DNA of 64,000 bases from Rossellomorea aquimaris (lineage in GTDB: Bacteria; Bacillota; Bacilli; Bacillales; Bacillaceae_B), in NCBI RefSeq assembly GCF_003315075.1, contig NZ_QNRJ01000008.1:62001-126000 (forward strand), written 5' to 3'. How positions within the stretch are numbered: the first letter of the stretch is position 1; each line of letters starts with the position of its first letter. Below the pieces are notes generated by a model that saw only the letters and a program-made list of their open reading frames with translations, was not told where the DNA came from and ran no database searches. A program made the translations under genes and the position numbers. This document shows positions 8,002 through 17,025 of this stretch, in pieces.

Positions 8002-8796
8002 CAGGTAGCGTCCGATCCCGTCTTCTTCATTGGAAAGTGTCAATTCATTGGCAATATCTTTAAGGGGATCAATGGCATTCCCCATGGCAACTCCTGTGCC
8101 GGCATATTCAAGCATTTCAAGATCGTTATCTTCATCTCCGAATGCAATGATCCGTTCTTGCGGAATATGTAAAGATGAAGCAACCCGTTCAATTCCGACA
8201 GCTTTATTCAATCCGGATTTAACGATTTCGATGATGTGCCACGGTGCGGCCCAGCGGCGATGGTCGATCAATTCTGCATGAACATCATCCAGGTGTGCAC
8301 GAATCTCTGGAACATCTTTTTCTTCAGCGTGAATGAGCATGGAAGTAGGATGATCAGAAAGTACATTTCGAATGTCGCCAGTTGAAATCGCAGGATTGCC
8401 CATCATGAATACATCTATGATCTTCTCATCATGGTAGTGCAGATACACATCATCCATCACTTCGGCAACAATGTTGCGGAATTTAAAATCGTCACATGCA
8501 TCAATGATCTGTTTTGCCACCTTTAAATCCATCGGCTCGTGATACAATCCCCATGAATCATCCATAGGGTGATGCACGAATGCACCGTTGAAATTTACTA
8601 TCGGAGTCGTTAGCTTTAATTGTTGATAATACAATTCACTCGCACGATAAGGTCTGCCTGTGGCAATCATCACTTCATGCCCTTTCATGCGTGCTTTCTT
8701 TAATATATCGTGAGTTTTTGATGAGATTTTCTTCTCATCCGTTAATAGTGTTCCGTCTAAATCCAGAACAATCAGATGTTTTTCTTGTGCGTTCAT
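7981..8796 (-). CDS. yitU: Cof-type HAD phosphatase (YitU)
   Basis: A 271-residue HAD phosphatase of the Cof subfamily. Motif I is LDLDGTLLT with the nucleophile Asp12 and Asp14. ATGRPYR carries motif II, and GDEDNDLEML is motif IV. The C2 cap lies between residues 85 and 190. B. subtilis YitU is one of several HAD enzymes that dephosphorylate 5-amino-6-ribitylamino-uracil phosphate in riboflavin synthesis, and location and length agree. It is divergent from yitV. Confidence 0.88.
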   Translation of the reverse strand: MNAQEKHLIVLDLDGTLLTDEKKISSKTHDILKKARMKGHEVMIATGRPYRASELYYQQLKLTTPIVNFNGAFVHHPMDDSWGLYHEPMDLKVAKQIIDACDDFKFRNIVAEVMDDVYLHYHDEKIIDVFMMGNPAISTGDIRNVLSDHPTSMLIHAEEKDVPEIRAHLDDVHAELIDHRRWAAPWHIIEIVKSGLNKAVGIERVASSLHIPQERIIAFGDEDNDLEMLEYAGTGVAMGNAIDPLKDIANELTLSNEEDGIGRYLQKRFDL

Positions 8797-8980
8797 GAAT
8801 ACAAATCCCCAATCTTATTGGTATTAAGGCTATTCTAGCGCTAGATGTTGAAAGTTGTCCACCGCAGCTTCATATCATTTAAGAAATGTTTACAAACGCT
8901 TACGATTTAAATATTATACATACTACCAAATCTAGGATATCATAGTAAAGTGAAATGCATTCAGGAGGGAGAGACCACAC

Positions 8981-9754
8981 ATGATCTTAGTTGATAAATC
9001 AACCATTCAAACCATTCCGTTCCTGCACCTTGTAAAGGAAGAGGATGTAAATAAGCAAGTCCCGATATGCTTTTTCATCCACGGGTTTACAAGTGCAAAG
9101 GAGCATAATTTACATTACGCCTACTATCTTGCGGAAAAAGGATTTAGAGTGATTCTTCCCGATTGTTTAGAGCATGGTGAACGGTCGACAGGCAAATCAG
9201 AGCATCAATTAGGACAAGTATTCTGGAAAATCGTTTTAAACACGATTCATGAATTATCGATTATTAAAGGTCATTTTGAAGAAAAAGGATTGCTTATCGA
9301 TAATGGTGTCGGAGTTGCAGGGACCTCAATGGGTGGTATCGTCACACTTGGAGCGTTGACTCAATATAAGTGGATCTCTTCTGCTGTCTCCCTGATGGGG
9401 AATCCTACATATGTGAAGTTTGCCCAAGCTCAGTTAGCCCAAGTTGAATCATTAGGATATGAACTTCCATTCAGTGAAGAGGAAATAGAACAAATGTTAA
9501 GTGAACTGGCTCATTATGACTTAAGTCTTCAGCCTGAAAAACTAAGCGGCAGACCATTGATGTTCTGGCACGGAAAACGGGACAAAGTCGTTCCATTCAA
9601 CCTGACACATGAATTCTACCAGAGTATCCTGCCATACTATGAATCCCAGGAAGATAACCTTTTATTTGTAGAAGATGATAAAGCGGATCATAAAGTAACG
9701 AGAGAAGGCGTGTTAAAGCTTGTGGAGTGGTTCGAGAAGCATCTATCAGCCTAA
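8981..9754 (+). CDS. yitV: Alpha/beta hydrolase (YitV esterase)
   Basis: A 257-residue serine hydrolase. HGFTSAKE near 34 forms the oxyanion region. GTSMGG at 114-119 holds the nucleophile Ser116. GKRDKVVP holds Asp201, and DHK holds His237, giving a complete triad. There is no signal peptide, so it acts in the cytosol. AGGAGGGAG precedes the ATG. Synteny with yitU and yitW supports YitV. The substrate is unknown. Confidence 0.9.
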   Translation: MILVDKSTIQTIPFLHLVKEEDVNKQVPICFFIHGFTSAKEHNLHYAYYLAEKGFRVILPDCLEHGERSTGKSEHQLGQVFWKIVLNTIHELSIIKGHFEEKGLLIDNGVGVAGTSMGGIVTLGALTQYKWISSAVSLMGNPTYVKFAQAQLAQVESLGYELPFSEEEIEQMLSELAHYDLSLQPEKLSGRPLMFWHGKRDKVVPFNLTHEFYQSILPYYESQEDNLLFVEDDKADHKVTREGVLKLVEWFEKHLSA

Positions 9755-9838
9755 CTTTTTGTTTTATAAACGTTCTTTTGTTAAGATGAGTAGTGAATAT
9801 AGATATGGAACAAGTATAGAGAGCAAAGGAGTGTTAGC

Positions 9839-10147
9839 ATGGATCAAGATCTTAAAGATAATTTGATGGGTGCACTGGAACAGGTGGTTGACCCTGAATT
9901 AGGAATAGACATTGTCAATTTAGGTCTGGTATATGACGTGGATCTGGATGAAGAAGGTAAAGCAACGGTCACTATGACACTAACGTCAATGGGATGCCCA
10001 CTGGCTGGTACCATTGTCGAGCAAGTGAAGACAGCCCTTAGTGACATCCCAGAAGTGAAGGAAACAGAAGTAGACATCGTCTGGAATCCGCCATGGAGCA
10101 AAGACAACATGTCCCGCTATGCGAAGATTGCATTGGGGATTAGATAA
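9839..10147 (+). CDS. yitW: MIP18/DUF59 iron-sulfur assembly protein (YitW/SufT-like)
   Basis: This 102-residue protein is a single DUF59 domain. It carries DPELGIDIVNLGLVY (Asp18-Pro-Glu) and the conserved TSMGCPL with Cys53. SufT proteins of this type help deliver Fe-S clusters to client enzymes. AAAGGAG lies 7 bases before the ATG. It follows yitV after an 85-base gap. Confidence 0.9.
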   Translation: MDQDLKDNLMGALEQVVDPELGIDIVNLGLVYDVDLDEEGKATVTMTLTSMGCPLAGTIVEQVKTALSDIPEVKETEVDIVWNPPWSKDNMSRYAKIALGIR

Positions 10148-10164
10148 TACCATAACGCCATTAA

Positions 10165-10209
10165 AAAAAGCCGAGGATGCAGTATCTTTACCTGCATCCT
10201 CGGCTTTTT
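10165..10209. terminator. Bidirectional terminator
   Basis: AAAAAGCCGAGGATGCA at 10165-10181 pairs with TGCATCCTCGGCTTTTT at 10193-10209. It separates convergent yitW and fnr. Confidence 0.92.
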
Positions 10210-10223
10210 CATGCTTCCGGTCA

Positions 10224-10916
10224 TCAATCAATCCTGCAAATCGAAACCGGACAGTTCTCACAATCGATTTCATCTTTAAGATAGTTCAAATCAAGAATCG
10301 TGATATATCCTTTTTCCGACACAAGGACATTGTCTTTCTTCAGTTCACTCAGCAACCGATTGACAACTTCCCTTGAGGAACCACAGAAATTGGCCAGCTC
10401 CTGATTGGTTAAAGGAAAATCAATCAGGATGCCATTTTCAACGGTCTTTCCATAGCTGTTGGACATACGGATCAGTGTTGAGTAAAGTGCACCTTTTTTT
10501 CCATGAAGAACAAGATCCCGAAACTTCGTTTGATTTTGCTGATTTTGGATTTGTATCCATTTCAGCCATTGGATGGTCAAGCCGTTATTACTGGATAGCT
10601 TTTCTTCAAAGACTTCTTTGGGTAGTACATAAGTCTCCGTATTCTCAAGAATCTTTGCACTGAGCATATAGTAAGCTTCTTTCGTAAATAACGTTAACTC
10701 ACCGATCACATCGTCACTTGAACAGATGCGTAAAGACAACTCCCGGCCATCAGCAATCACTTTGCTGATCTGAACCCGACCGCTTTTGATTAAGTATAAC
10801 TCGTGAGCAGGTTTCCCTTCTTGAAACAGGAAAGTTCCTTTTTCAACGGTTTTCAACGTTTTCTTCTCGAAAAACAATTGTTTAATCCCGAAAGGAATTT
10901 CTAGATTTTCACTCAT
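10224..10916 (-). CDS. fnr: Fnr, oxygen-sensing Crp/Fnr-family regulator
   Basis: A 230-residue Crp/Fnr regulator with an N-terminal cyclic-nucleotide-like domain (about 15-130) and a C-terminal winged helix with GSSREVVNRLLSEL. It ends in Cys219-x2-Cys222-x4-Cys227, the C-terminal cysteine pattern of the B. subtilis Fnr 4Fe-4S cluster. Asp134 in the FRDLVLHGKKGALYS segment aligns with the Asp141 ligand known there. The cluster makes DNA binding oxygen-sensitive. No good ribosome binding site is seen before the ATG, and no narK/arfM neighbour is present, unlike B. subtilis. Confidence 0.85.
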   Translation of the reverse strand: MSENLEIPFGIKQLFFEKKTLKTVEKGTFLFQEGKPAHELYLIKSGRVQISKVIADGRELSLRICSSDDVIGELTLFTKEAYYMLSAKILENTETYVLPKEVFEEKLSSNNGLTIQWLKWIQIQNQQNQTKFRDLVLHGKKGALYSTLIRMSNSYGKTVENGILIDFPLTNQELANFCGSSREVVNRLLSELKKDNVLVSEKGYITILDLNYLKDEIDCENCPVSICRID

Positions 10917-10987
10917 GAGATCACATCTTTTCTGTCATAATGTCTATACTTAAAGCTTACCAAAGGAGACTGACAGATAGAAGGGAT

Positions 10988-11797
10988 TTAAGCGAAAATT
11001 AATACTGCAGCTCCGACAACGGCACAGTAAATCGCGAAATATTTCAAGTTTCCTTTAGCCATAATATTCATGAACCACTTTAATGAGAAGTATGAAGCAA
11101 TAAGTGACCCAATGAACGCGACTAAGTAAGGTACGGTCATGGAAGCAAGGTTTGGATCCTCTATAAGATCACTTATTCCGAATACCATCACCCCTACACT
11201 TACAGGAATATAGAGGAGGAAAGAGAAACGTAATGCTGTTTCAGCCTTCATTCCACTAGCCATTGCCGCCACAATGGTTGCACCGGAGCGACTGATTCCA
11301 GGAATAAGGGCCACTGCCTGAGCAAGACCGATGATGATAGCGTCTTTCACATTTAAGTCGCCATCACTTTTTCTACCTCGAAGGTTACGGATTAACCATA
11401 GGGCAATACCTGTAATTATAAGTGTAATTCCTACTGTGATGACAGATGTTAAATGTTCCTCGATCACGTCACCGAATAACACACCAATCACCCCGGCAGG
11501 AATCGTACCAATCAATAAATAAACAATGAAATGAAAATCACGTTTCGTTTCAGGTGTTTTATGTTTGAAATAGCCTAAGCCATTTACGATCAGTCGCATG
11601 ATATCTTCCCGGTAAATAATGAGTACAGCCACTAATGATGCCGTATTAACCAGAATTTCAAATGTCAGGGTAGCATCCTTGATTCCAAGGAAATGCTGGG
11701 CCAATAGTAAATGCCCACTGGATGAAATCGGGATTGGTTCAGTAAATCCTTGAAAAATCCCTAAAAATAAGTATTTCATAATCAGATAAAAATCCAT
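10988..11797 (-). CDS. uppP: Undecaprenyl-diphosphate phosphatase (UppP/BacA)
   Basis: A 269-residue polytopic membrane protein with about eight hydrophobic segments. The two family motifs are present: [18 protein letters not shown] near the N-terminus (Glu20, His29) and [10 protein letters not shown] near residue 165. It recycles the lipid carrier undecaprenyl pyrophosphate for cell-wall synthesis and gives some bacitracin resistance. GGAGG lies 6 bases before the ATG. Confidence 0.95.
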   Translation of the reverse strand: MDFYLIMKYLFLGIFQGFTEPIPISSSGHLLLAQHFLGIKDATLTFEILVNTASLVAVLIIYREDIMRLIVNGLGYFKHKTPETKRDFHFIVYLLIGTIPAGVIGVLFGDVIEEHLTSVITVGITLIITGIALWLIRNLRGRKSDGDLNVKDAIIIGLAQAVALIPGISRSGATIVAAMASGMKAETALRFSFLLYIPVSVGVMVFGISDLIEDPNLASMTVPYLVAFIGSLIASYFSLKWFMNIMAKGNLKYFAIYCAVVGAAVLIFA

Positions 11798-12001
11798 TGT
11801 GTTTCCTCCAAGCTTTTTTTCTCCACAGTTTTTAATTTAACACCATAAAGGGAAAGACTGTAAAGCCTTTTTCCAAATGTTAACCGAACCGTAACTTGTT
11901 TATCATATAAAGCATTCAGATATCCTTCATCTGGCATGCATGAATGCCCGGCCTTGTAGAAAAATAGTAAGGAAGCATCGCTTCGAAAAGGAGGGGTAAG
12001 A

Positions 12002-12181
12002 ATGGGACAATCACGACAGTTCAAAGCTGGAGAAAAAGCACCTAATAATGGAGAATATATCGAAATTGGCGAAACTGGAAGTATGGTGAAGAATCCGCAG
12101 AAACTACGATTGAATGCGGGGGACCGATTTCCTGAAAACTCCAACCATAATCGTCTATGGACGTATATGAGAAAACCTTAA
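12002..12181 (+). CDS. yjzC: YjzC-family small protein
   Basis: The 59-residue protein begins MGQSRQFKAGEKAPNNGEY and ends in NRLWTYMRKP. AAAGGAGGGG precedes the ATG. Sequence and position match YjzC, a conserved small Bacillus protein of unknown function. It is soluble and has no Cys. A complex terminator follows. Confidence 0.85.
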   Translation: MGQSRQFKAGEKAPNNGEYIEIGETGSMVKNPQKLRLNAGDRFPENSNHNRLWTYMRKP

Positions 12182-12189
12182 CCCCATAA

Positions 12190-12280
12190 GGGAACAAGGA
12201 TGCCGTGTCGAAAGCTCACCTTAGCAAGGATGGTGACGCCTATTGGAGGCGAGGCACTCCTTGTTCCTTTTTCTTTTCCT
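12190..12280 (+). terminator. Terminator with an unusually large structured loop
   Basis: GGAACAAGGATGCC near 12190 pairs with GGCACTCCTTGTTCC near 12255-12269, followed by a T-rich run. The loop of roughly 50 bases can fold further (GCC/GGC and CACC/GGTG elements). It ends yjzC and precedes the clpB promoter. Confidence 0.65.
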
Positions 12281-12297
12281 TTTTACACCGAAAGATA

Positions 12298-12303
12298 TAT
12301 AAT
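12298..12303 (+). promoter_or_regulatory. clpB -10 element
   Basis: TATAAT sits 10 bases before the CtsR-type operator and 43 bases before the clpB ATG. The -35 region has no good match. Confidence 0.45.
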
Positions 12304-12312
12304 AGATGAAAA

Positions 12313-12329
12313 GGTCAATAAAGGTCAAA
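12313..12329 (+). promoter_or_regulatory. CtsR operator upstream of clpB
   Basis: GGTCAAT-AAA-GGTCAAA is a direct heptad repeat with a 3-base spacer. It matches the CtsR consensus GGTCAAA-NAN-GGTCAAA with one mismatch. It lies just downstream of the -10 element, so CtsR would block transcription until heat or protein stress releases it. Confidence 0.8.
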
Positions 12330-12346
12330 ATGCGAGGTGTAGCACA

Positions 12347-14947
12347 ATGAAGTTTGATAATATGACTCACAGCATTCAAGAAGGATTGGTTTTGGCGGGA
12401 GATACCGCAAAAGAAAGACTACATACAGATATCACTCTTCTTCATTTGTGGAAATCACTCCTCGGTTCAGAAGACAGTTTTCTCCGAACGATCTATGGAC
12501 GTGCAGGAGTAGATGCAGAGGACTTAATGAAATGGATTGATGACAAGTTAAACGGTATCCCTTCTGTAGAGGGAGATGGTCTGCAGTATGGCCGATTTTT
12601 CGCAAGGGATATCCATCAGCTTATGCAAGATAGTGATTCATTAAAGTCTAAATGGGAAGATGACTATATCTCAATCGAACATCTTGCCCTTGGGTTATTC
12701 AACCAGAAGAACCACCCGATTACACTATACTTAACAAAACATAATGCAACAGAAAAGGAATTAAAGGAGATTATTGCGACGATCAGAGGAGGGAGCAAGG
12801 TGAACACGCAGAATCCTGAAGTGAAATATGAGGCATTGAAAAGGTATGGAAGGGATCTCGTTGCGGAGGTAAAGTCGGGGAGACTGGATCCAGTCATAGG
12901 CAGGGACAGTGAAATCCGCCATGTGATACGTATCCTTTCCCGTAAAACGAAAAATAATCCTGTCCTTATAGGGGAACCTGGAGTCGGTAAGACGGCCATC
13001 GTTGAAGGACTTGCACAGCGGATTGTCAGAAAAGATGTCCCGGAAGGCTTGAAGGATAAGACCATCTTCGAATTGGATATGAGCTCTCTGGTTGCAGGTG
13101 CCAAGTTCAGGGGGGAATTTGAGGAACGCTTAAAGGCTGTCTTGCAGGAAGTGAAAAAGAGTGAGGGACGAATCCTTCTATTCATTGATGAGCTCCATAC
13201 GATTGTGGGAGCAGGGAAAACGGAAGGAGCCATGGATGCGGGGAATATCCTAAAGCCGATGCTTGCGAGGGGAGAGCTTCATTGTATAGGTGCTACCACC
13301 CTCAACGAATATCGTAAGTACATTGAAAAGGATCCGGCTTTGGAAAGACGTTTTCAACAGGTACTCGTTCAGGAACCCGATGTGGAAGATACGATATCTA
13401 TTCTAAGAGGCTTAAAGGAACGATTTGAAATTCATCATGGAGTAAATATTCATGACCGGGCCATTGTGGCAGCTTCAAAGCTTTCCGATCGCTATATATC
13501 CGACCGTTTCTTGCCGGACAAAGCAATAGACTTAATCGACGAGGCATGTGCGATGATCCGGACGGAAATTGACTCGATGCCATCAGAACTGGATGAAGTG
13601 ACGCGTAAAGTGATGCAGCTGGAAATTGAAGAAGCAGCTTTAAATAAGGAAAAGGATCCTGCCAGTCTTGAACGCCTGGATGGAATCCGTGAAGATTTAA
13701 GTAATCTGAAGGAAAAAGCGAATACGATGAAGTTAAAATGGCAGCAGGAGAAAGAAAGCATCGGGATCGTACAGGATAAGCGGGAAGAACTGGAGAAGCT
13801 CAGGCGCTTACTGGAAGAAGCAGAAAGTGATTATGATCTGAATAAAGCTGCCGAGCTTCGTCACGGAAGGATCCCCGCTATGGAGAAAGAACTCGTTGCT
13901 CTTGAGCAGGAGATGGTGAAAGAGCAGGAAGGGCGGTTGCTGCGTGAAGAAGTGACGGAGGAAGAAGTGGCAAATATTGTAGCAAGATGGACAGGGATAC
14001 CGGTCATGAAGCTTGTAGAAGGTGAACGAGAGAAGCTGTTAAAACTTGATCGCATTCTGCATGAACGGGTGATCGGGCAGGATGAGGCTGTTCAATTAGT
14101 CAGTGACGCCGTTATTCGTGCGAGGGCAGGTATTAAAGATCCGAACCGTCCGATAGGTTCATTCATCTTCTTGGGTCCTACAGGAGTAGGAAAGACAGAA
14201 CTTGCGAAGACACTTGCTCACACATTATTTGATAGTGAGGAACAGATCATTCGGATTGATATGTCTGAATATATGGAGAAGCATGCGGTTTCACGCTTGA
14301 TTGGTGCACCTCCAGGCTATGTTGGTTATGAAGAAGGCGGTCAGCTGACAGAAGCGATCAGAAGGAAACCATATTCGGTCATCCTTCTGGATGAAATTGA
14401 GAAAGCTCATCCAGAAGTATTCAATATTCTTCTGCAAATGCTCGATGATGGGAGGATAACCGATTCTCAAGGAAGGACTGTTGATTGTAAGAATACGGTG
14501 ATCATCATGACCTCTAACATCGGATCCTCTCATCTTCTTGAACGGAATAAGGGGGAAGAGGAAATTGATATAGAAACAAAAAACCTGGTCATGAGTCAGC
14601 TTCGTTCCTCTTTCAGACCGGAGTTCCTTAACCGGGTCGACGACATAATTCTCTTTAAGCCATTGAGCATCGAGAATATAAAAGGGATCATCGGGAAGCT
14701 GGTGGAGGACTTGCAAAACCGAGTGGAAGAACAGCATATATCAGTGTCATTAACGGAAAGTGCTAAAGAATTTATAGCACAGGAAGCCTTTGATCCGGTT
14801 TATGGTGCCCGCCCTTTAAAAAGGTACTTGCAGAGAGAAATCGAAACCAAACTGGCAAGAGAACTGATAGCAGGAAACATCAGATCAAACCAAGCCATCA
14901 CCATCGACAGAGGAGAGAATGGTTTATCGATCATAAAGGATAAATAA
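12347..14947 (+). CDS. clpB: ATP-dependent chaperone ClpB
   Basis: The start at 12347 (GAGGTG upstream) gives 866 residues, the usual ClpB length; the open frame upstream crosses a terminator and a promoter. Order of domains: Clp N-domain (about 1-150), AAA1 with Walker A GEPGVGKT at about 209 and Walker [10 protein letters not shown], a coiled-coil middle domain (about 405-525), AAA2 with GPTGVGKT at 610-617 and [12 protein letters not shown], and a C-terminal Clp domain. ClpB disaggregates proteins with DnaK and is not a protease partner. B. subtilis lacks clpB at this site. Regulation by CtsR is indicated by the operator at 12313. Confidence 0.95.
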   Translation: MKFDNMTHSIQEGLVLAGDTAKERLHTDITLLHLWKSLLGSEDSFLRTIYGRAGVDAEDLMKWIDDKLNGIPSVEGDGLQYGRFFARDIHQLMQDSDSLKSKWEDDYISIEHLALGLFNQKNHPITLYLTKHNATEKELKEIIATIRGGSKVNTQNPEVKYEALKRYGRDLVAEVKSGRLDPVIGRDSEIRHVIRILSRKTKNNPVLIGEPGVGKTAIVEGLAQRIVRKDVPEGLKDKTIFELDMSSLVAGAKFRGEFEERLKAVLQEVKKSEGRILLFIDELHTIVGAGKTEGAMDAGNILKPMLARGELHCIGATTLNEYRKYIEKDPALERRFQQVLVQEPDVEDTISILRGLKERFEIHHGVNIHDRAIVAASKLSDRYISDRFLPDKAIDLIDEACAMIRTEIDSMPSELDEVTRKVMQLEIEEAALNKEKDPASLERLDGIREDLSNLKEKANTMKLKWQQEKESIGIVQDKREELEKLRRLLEEAESDYDLNKAAELRHGRIPAMEKELVALEQEMVKEQEGRLLREEVTEEEVANIVARWTGIPVMKLVEGEREKLLKLDRILHERVIGQDEAVQLVSDAVIRARAGIKDPNRPIGSFIFLGPTGVGKTELAKTLAHTLFDSEEQIIRIDMSEYMEKHAVSRLIGAPPGYVGYEEGGQLTEAIRRKPYSVILLDEIEKAHPEVFNILLQMLDDGRITDSQGRTVDCKNTVIIMTSNIGSSHLLERNKGEEEIDIETKNLVMSQLRSSFRPEFLNRVDDIILFKPLSIENIKGIIGKLVEDLQNRVEEQHISVSLTESAKEFIAQEAFDPVYGARPLKRYLQREIETKLARELIAGNIRSNQAITIDRGENGLSIIKDK

Positions 14948-14976
14948 AAAAAGCAGCCGGATTTGGCTGCTTTTTT
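14947..14976. terminator. Bidirectional terminator clpB/yjzD
   Basis: AAAAAAGCAGCC and GGCTGCTTTTTT flank a 6-base loop between the convergent genes. Confidence 0.9.
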
Positions 14977-15158
14977 TAGTGCTTTTCTACTGGCTCGTTT
15001 GGTATAACAAGCGTGATAAGGAATACTAATATCGTTACACAAACCGAAATAATTAATCCTGTTTCAAAGTGAAAAGCAGTTCCATTCATTGAACTTACAA
15101 CGTAAGTTAACATTTCAGTCAGAGCGAATGCCCAGAAAAACATCCAGAAAAATCTCAC
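14976..15158 (-). CDS. yjzD: YjzD-family small membrane protein (DUF2929)
   Basis: The 60-residue product has two hydrophobic segments (about 3-20 and 33-54) and ends NEPVEKH. It starts at GTG 15158, with GAGGTG 7 bases upstream. Length, topology and position fit YjzD/DUF2929. The function is unknown. Confidence 0.8.
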   Translation of the reverse strand: MRFFWMFFWAFALTEMLTYVVSSMNGTAFHFETGLIISVCVTILVFLITLVIPNEPVEKH

Positions 15159-15429
15159 GTCAAGTCACCTCATTCCTATGTAATCAACTAATACATTATT
15201 AGAGTGTTCTAACCCATTTCAATCTTTTTTATCTTACCACAGCTTCATGAATTAATAAATGACGAATCTGTGAAATGTAACCCTTATCATTTTTCAGTAG
15301 AAATCTTATTGGATAATCTGTATTTTGACTAAATTTGCAAATAACAGGGGTTCTTTGGGCTATCTCCCTTACCTTTGTTGTCTCCTTACATAAACTATAA
15401 TGACTTACTATGTAAAAGGAGAAATTCTA

Positions 15430-16173
15430 ATGTATCAGCGATTGTTTCAATTAGAGCAAGAGTGGTGCATGATTCATTATCCTGAACGCCCAAATGGATT
15501 CGCTGTAATGGTAATAGGAGATTCCCATCACTATGTAGACGATAAGAGCAGCTTTTGGGTTCAACATGAGGCACGTTATAAGTGGATTCAAGAACTGACT
15601 GCCAAAGGATACATTGTGTATTATAGTAATCTTTACGGAGCGAATTGGGGTAGCAATCAAGCCGTGCAGTTAGCCAAACGACTTTATCAGCATGTAAAAC
15701 GAAATGAAATCATTAATGGAAAGATTCATATATTGGCCGAGGGAATGGGGGCTTTGGTATTGAAAAACCTCTATCCTAAAATGGAGCAGGATATTAGAAG
15801 TGCTGTTATGCTTGCGCCTTGCGTGTCTTTATATGATCATCTCGAACAAGAGAAGGAACAGAAATTCTTTTATAAAAAGGTAATAAAAGAACTCGCACAC
15901 ACGTTTCGATTGAAAGAGGAGGAGTGCGAATCCTTCATCTCTCAACAATCGAAGGACTACGAAGTATTTAAAAACATCTCGATTCCCCTTTACATTGTTC
16001 AATCAACAACTCTTAATCGTTATAAAAATCAATTCACTCTCATAAAAGATATATATACGGAGCGTTTAGAAAAAGGTACATCAACCGATTTATTCTTTGT
16101 ACTCCCTGAAAAACGTGCTTCTCTGGGAAGAAAGTTTGCTTCATATTTTTCTTTACATGAGAAAGAGTTATAA
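15430..16173 (+). CDS. yjaU: YjaU-like alpha/beta-hydrolase-fold protein
   Basis: The start at ATG 15430 is chosen because AAAAGGAG lies 8-9 bases upstream; the earlier in-frame ATG at 15400 has no such site. The 247-residue product has an alpha/beta hydrolase look, with VMVIGDSHHYVDD near 25 and ILAEGMGALVLKN near 105. The nucleophile elbow reads GxGxG-like AEGMGA, so the usual catalytic Ser is absent. It is probably not an active serine hydrolase. Its position before yjaV-med matches B. subtilis yjaU. Confidence 0.75.
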   Translation: MYQRLFQLEQEWCMIHYPERPNGFAVMVIGDSHHYVDDKSSFWVQHEARYKWIQELTAKGYIVYYSNLYGANWGSNQAVQLAKRLYQHVKRNEIINGKIHILAEGMGALVLKNLYPKMEQDIRSAVMLAPCVSLYDHLEQEKEQKFFYKKVIKELAHTFRLKEEECESFISQQSKDYEVFKNISIPLYIVQSTTLNRYKNQFTLIKDIYTERLEKGTSTDLFFVLPEKRASLGRKFASYFSLHEKEL

Positions 16174-16195
16174 CAAACACATTGGAGTGATTGAC

Positions 16196-16912
16196 TTGAA
16201 TCATGCATTCGTTTTTGCCGCTCAACAGTTTTTAGGATTTGAGCTTTGTGATGCGCTTCTTGAGAATGGATGGACCGTAACGGCAGTGGATGAAAACAAA
16301 GAAACAGAGGATAAGTGGTTAGGAATAGGAAGGAACTCAAACATTCAATATGTTCCTTATGAAGACTGGGATAAGGAAATACAATCAGGATGCAGCGTGT
16401 TCCTTCCATACTATGATCAGGTGAGAGAGAATAAAGGAAGTTACTTGTCAGAAGTAGAAGGGCTGTTGTCAAAAATTGAACAACCCCTCTCAATCATCCG
16501 GATCTGTTCCAATCTGGACAGAGATCAAAAATGCCAAGAAGGAACCGTATTCTACCTTCCCACCCTGTACGGAATTCACCAGCCAACAGAATTTCTGTTC
16601 GCACAACTTTTAAATGGAGAAGAGGGTGATTCACCCTACATTGATGATCCAAGTGGAGCGATCTATGTAAAGGACGCTGCCCGAGCTATCATAAAGCATT
16701 CATCCAATACAGAAGAAATATATAAGATGAAAGCACTCTCAAATCAAAGCTGGAGTGAAGCACTATCGTACGTAACGAAGAAGTCTATTTCCCCCGTCAG
16801 AGTGGATGCTGAACGAAATGGAAAAGAGCTTATTGTCAAGCCGTCCAAGTCTCATGAATCGATTATCAAAGAACAATTAAGAGGCATTCATTTGCATGAA
16901 ATTCAGGAATAA
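16196..16912 (+). CDS. yjaV: YjaV-like Rossmann-fold protein
   Basis: The start is TTG at 16196, since GGAGTGA lies 5 bases upstream and the preceding frame overlaps yjaU. The 238-residue product has an epimerase-like beginning (FAAQQFLGFELCDALL), but the glycine motif GxxGxxG is degenerate. A DPSGAIYVKDAARAI segment near 150 resembles the NAD(P)-dependent epimerase core. It is annotated by position and fold, with no known function. Confidence 0.7.
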   Translation: MNHAFVFAAQQFLGFELCDALLENGWTVTAVDENKETEDKWLGIGRNSNIQYVPYEDWDKEIQSGCSVFLPYYDQVRENKGSYLSEVEGLLSKIEQPLSIIRICSNLDRDQKCQEGTVFYLPTLYGIHQPTEFLFAQLLNGEEGDSPYIDDPSGAIYVKDAARAIIKHSSNTEEIYKMKALSNQSWSEALSYVTKKSISPVRVDAERNGKELIVKPSKSHESIIKEQLRGIHLHEIQE

Positions 16913-17025
16913 GAAAACTTTTTCTTTCCTTGTGGATAGGGATGAGGGTAAAATAAATATGATGTAATAATTTTCTATTGATTCTTTTTATAGATGCTGC
17001 ACGGGCTTTAAAGGAGTTGCTGCAC

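Noticed and set aside
10905-10935. Fnr box at the fnr start (TGTGATCTCATGAGTGA)
   Set aside because: The right half does not match TCACA, so it is only a half-site.
12200-12346. 49-residue N-terminal extension of ClpB
   Set aside because: It crosses the yjzC terminator, the -10 box and the CtsR operator; start at 12347 gives the usual ClpB length.
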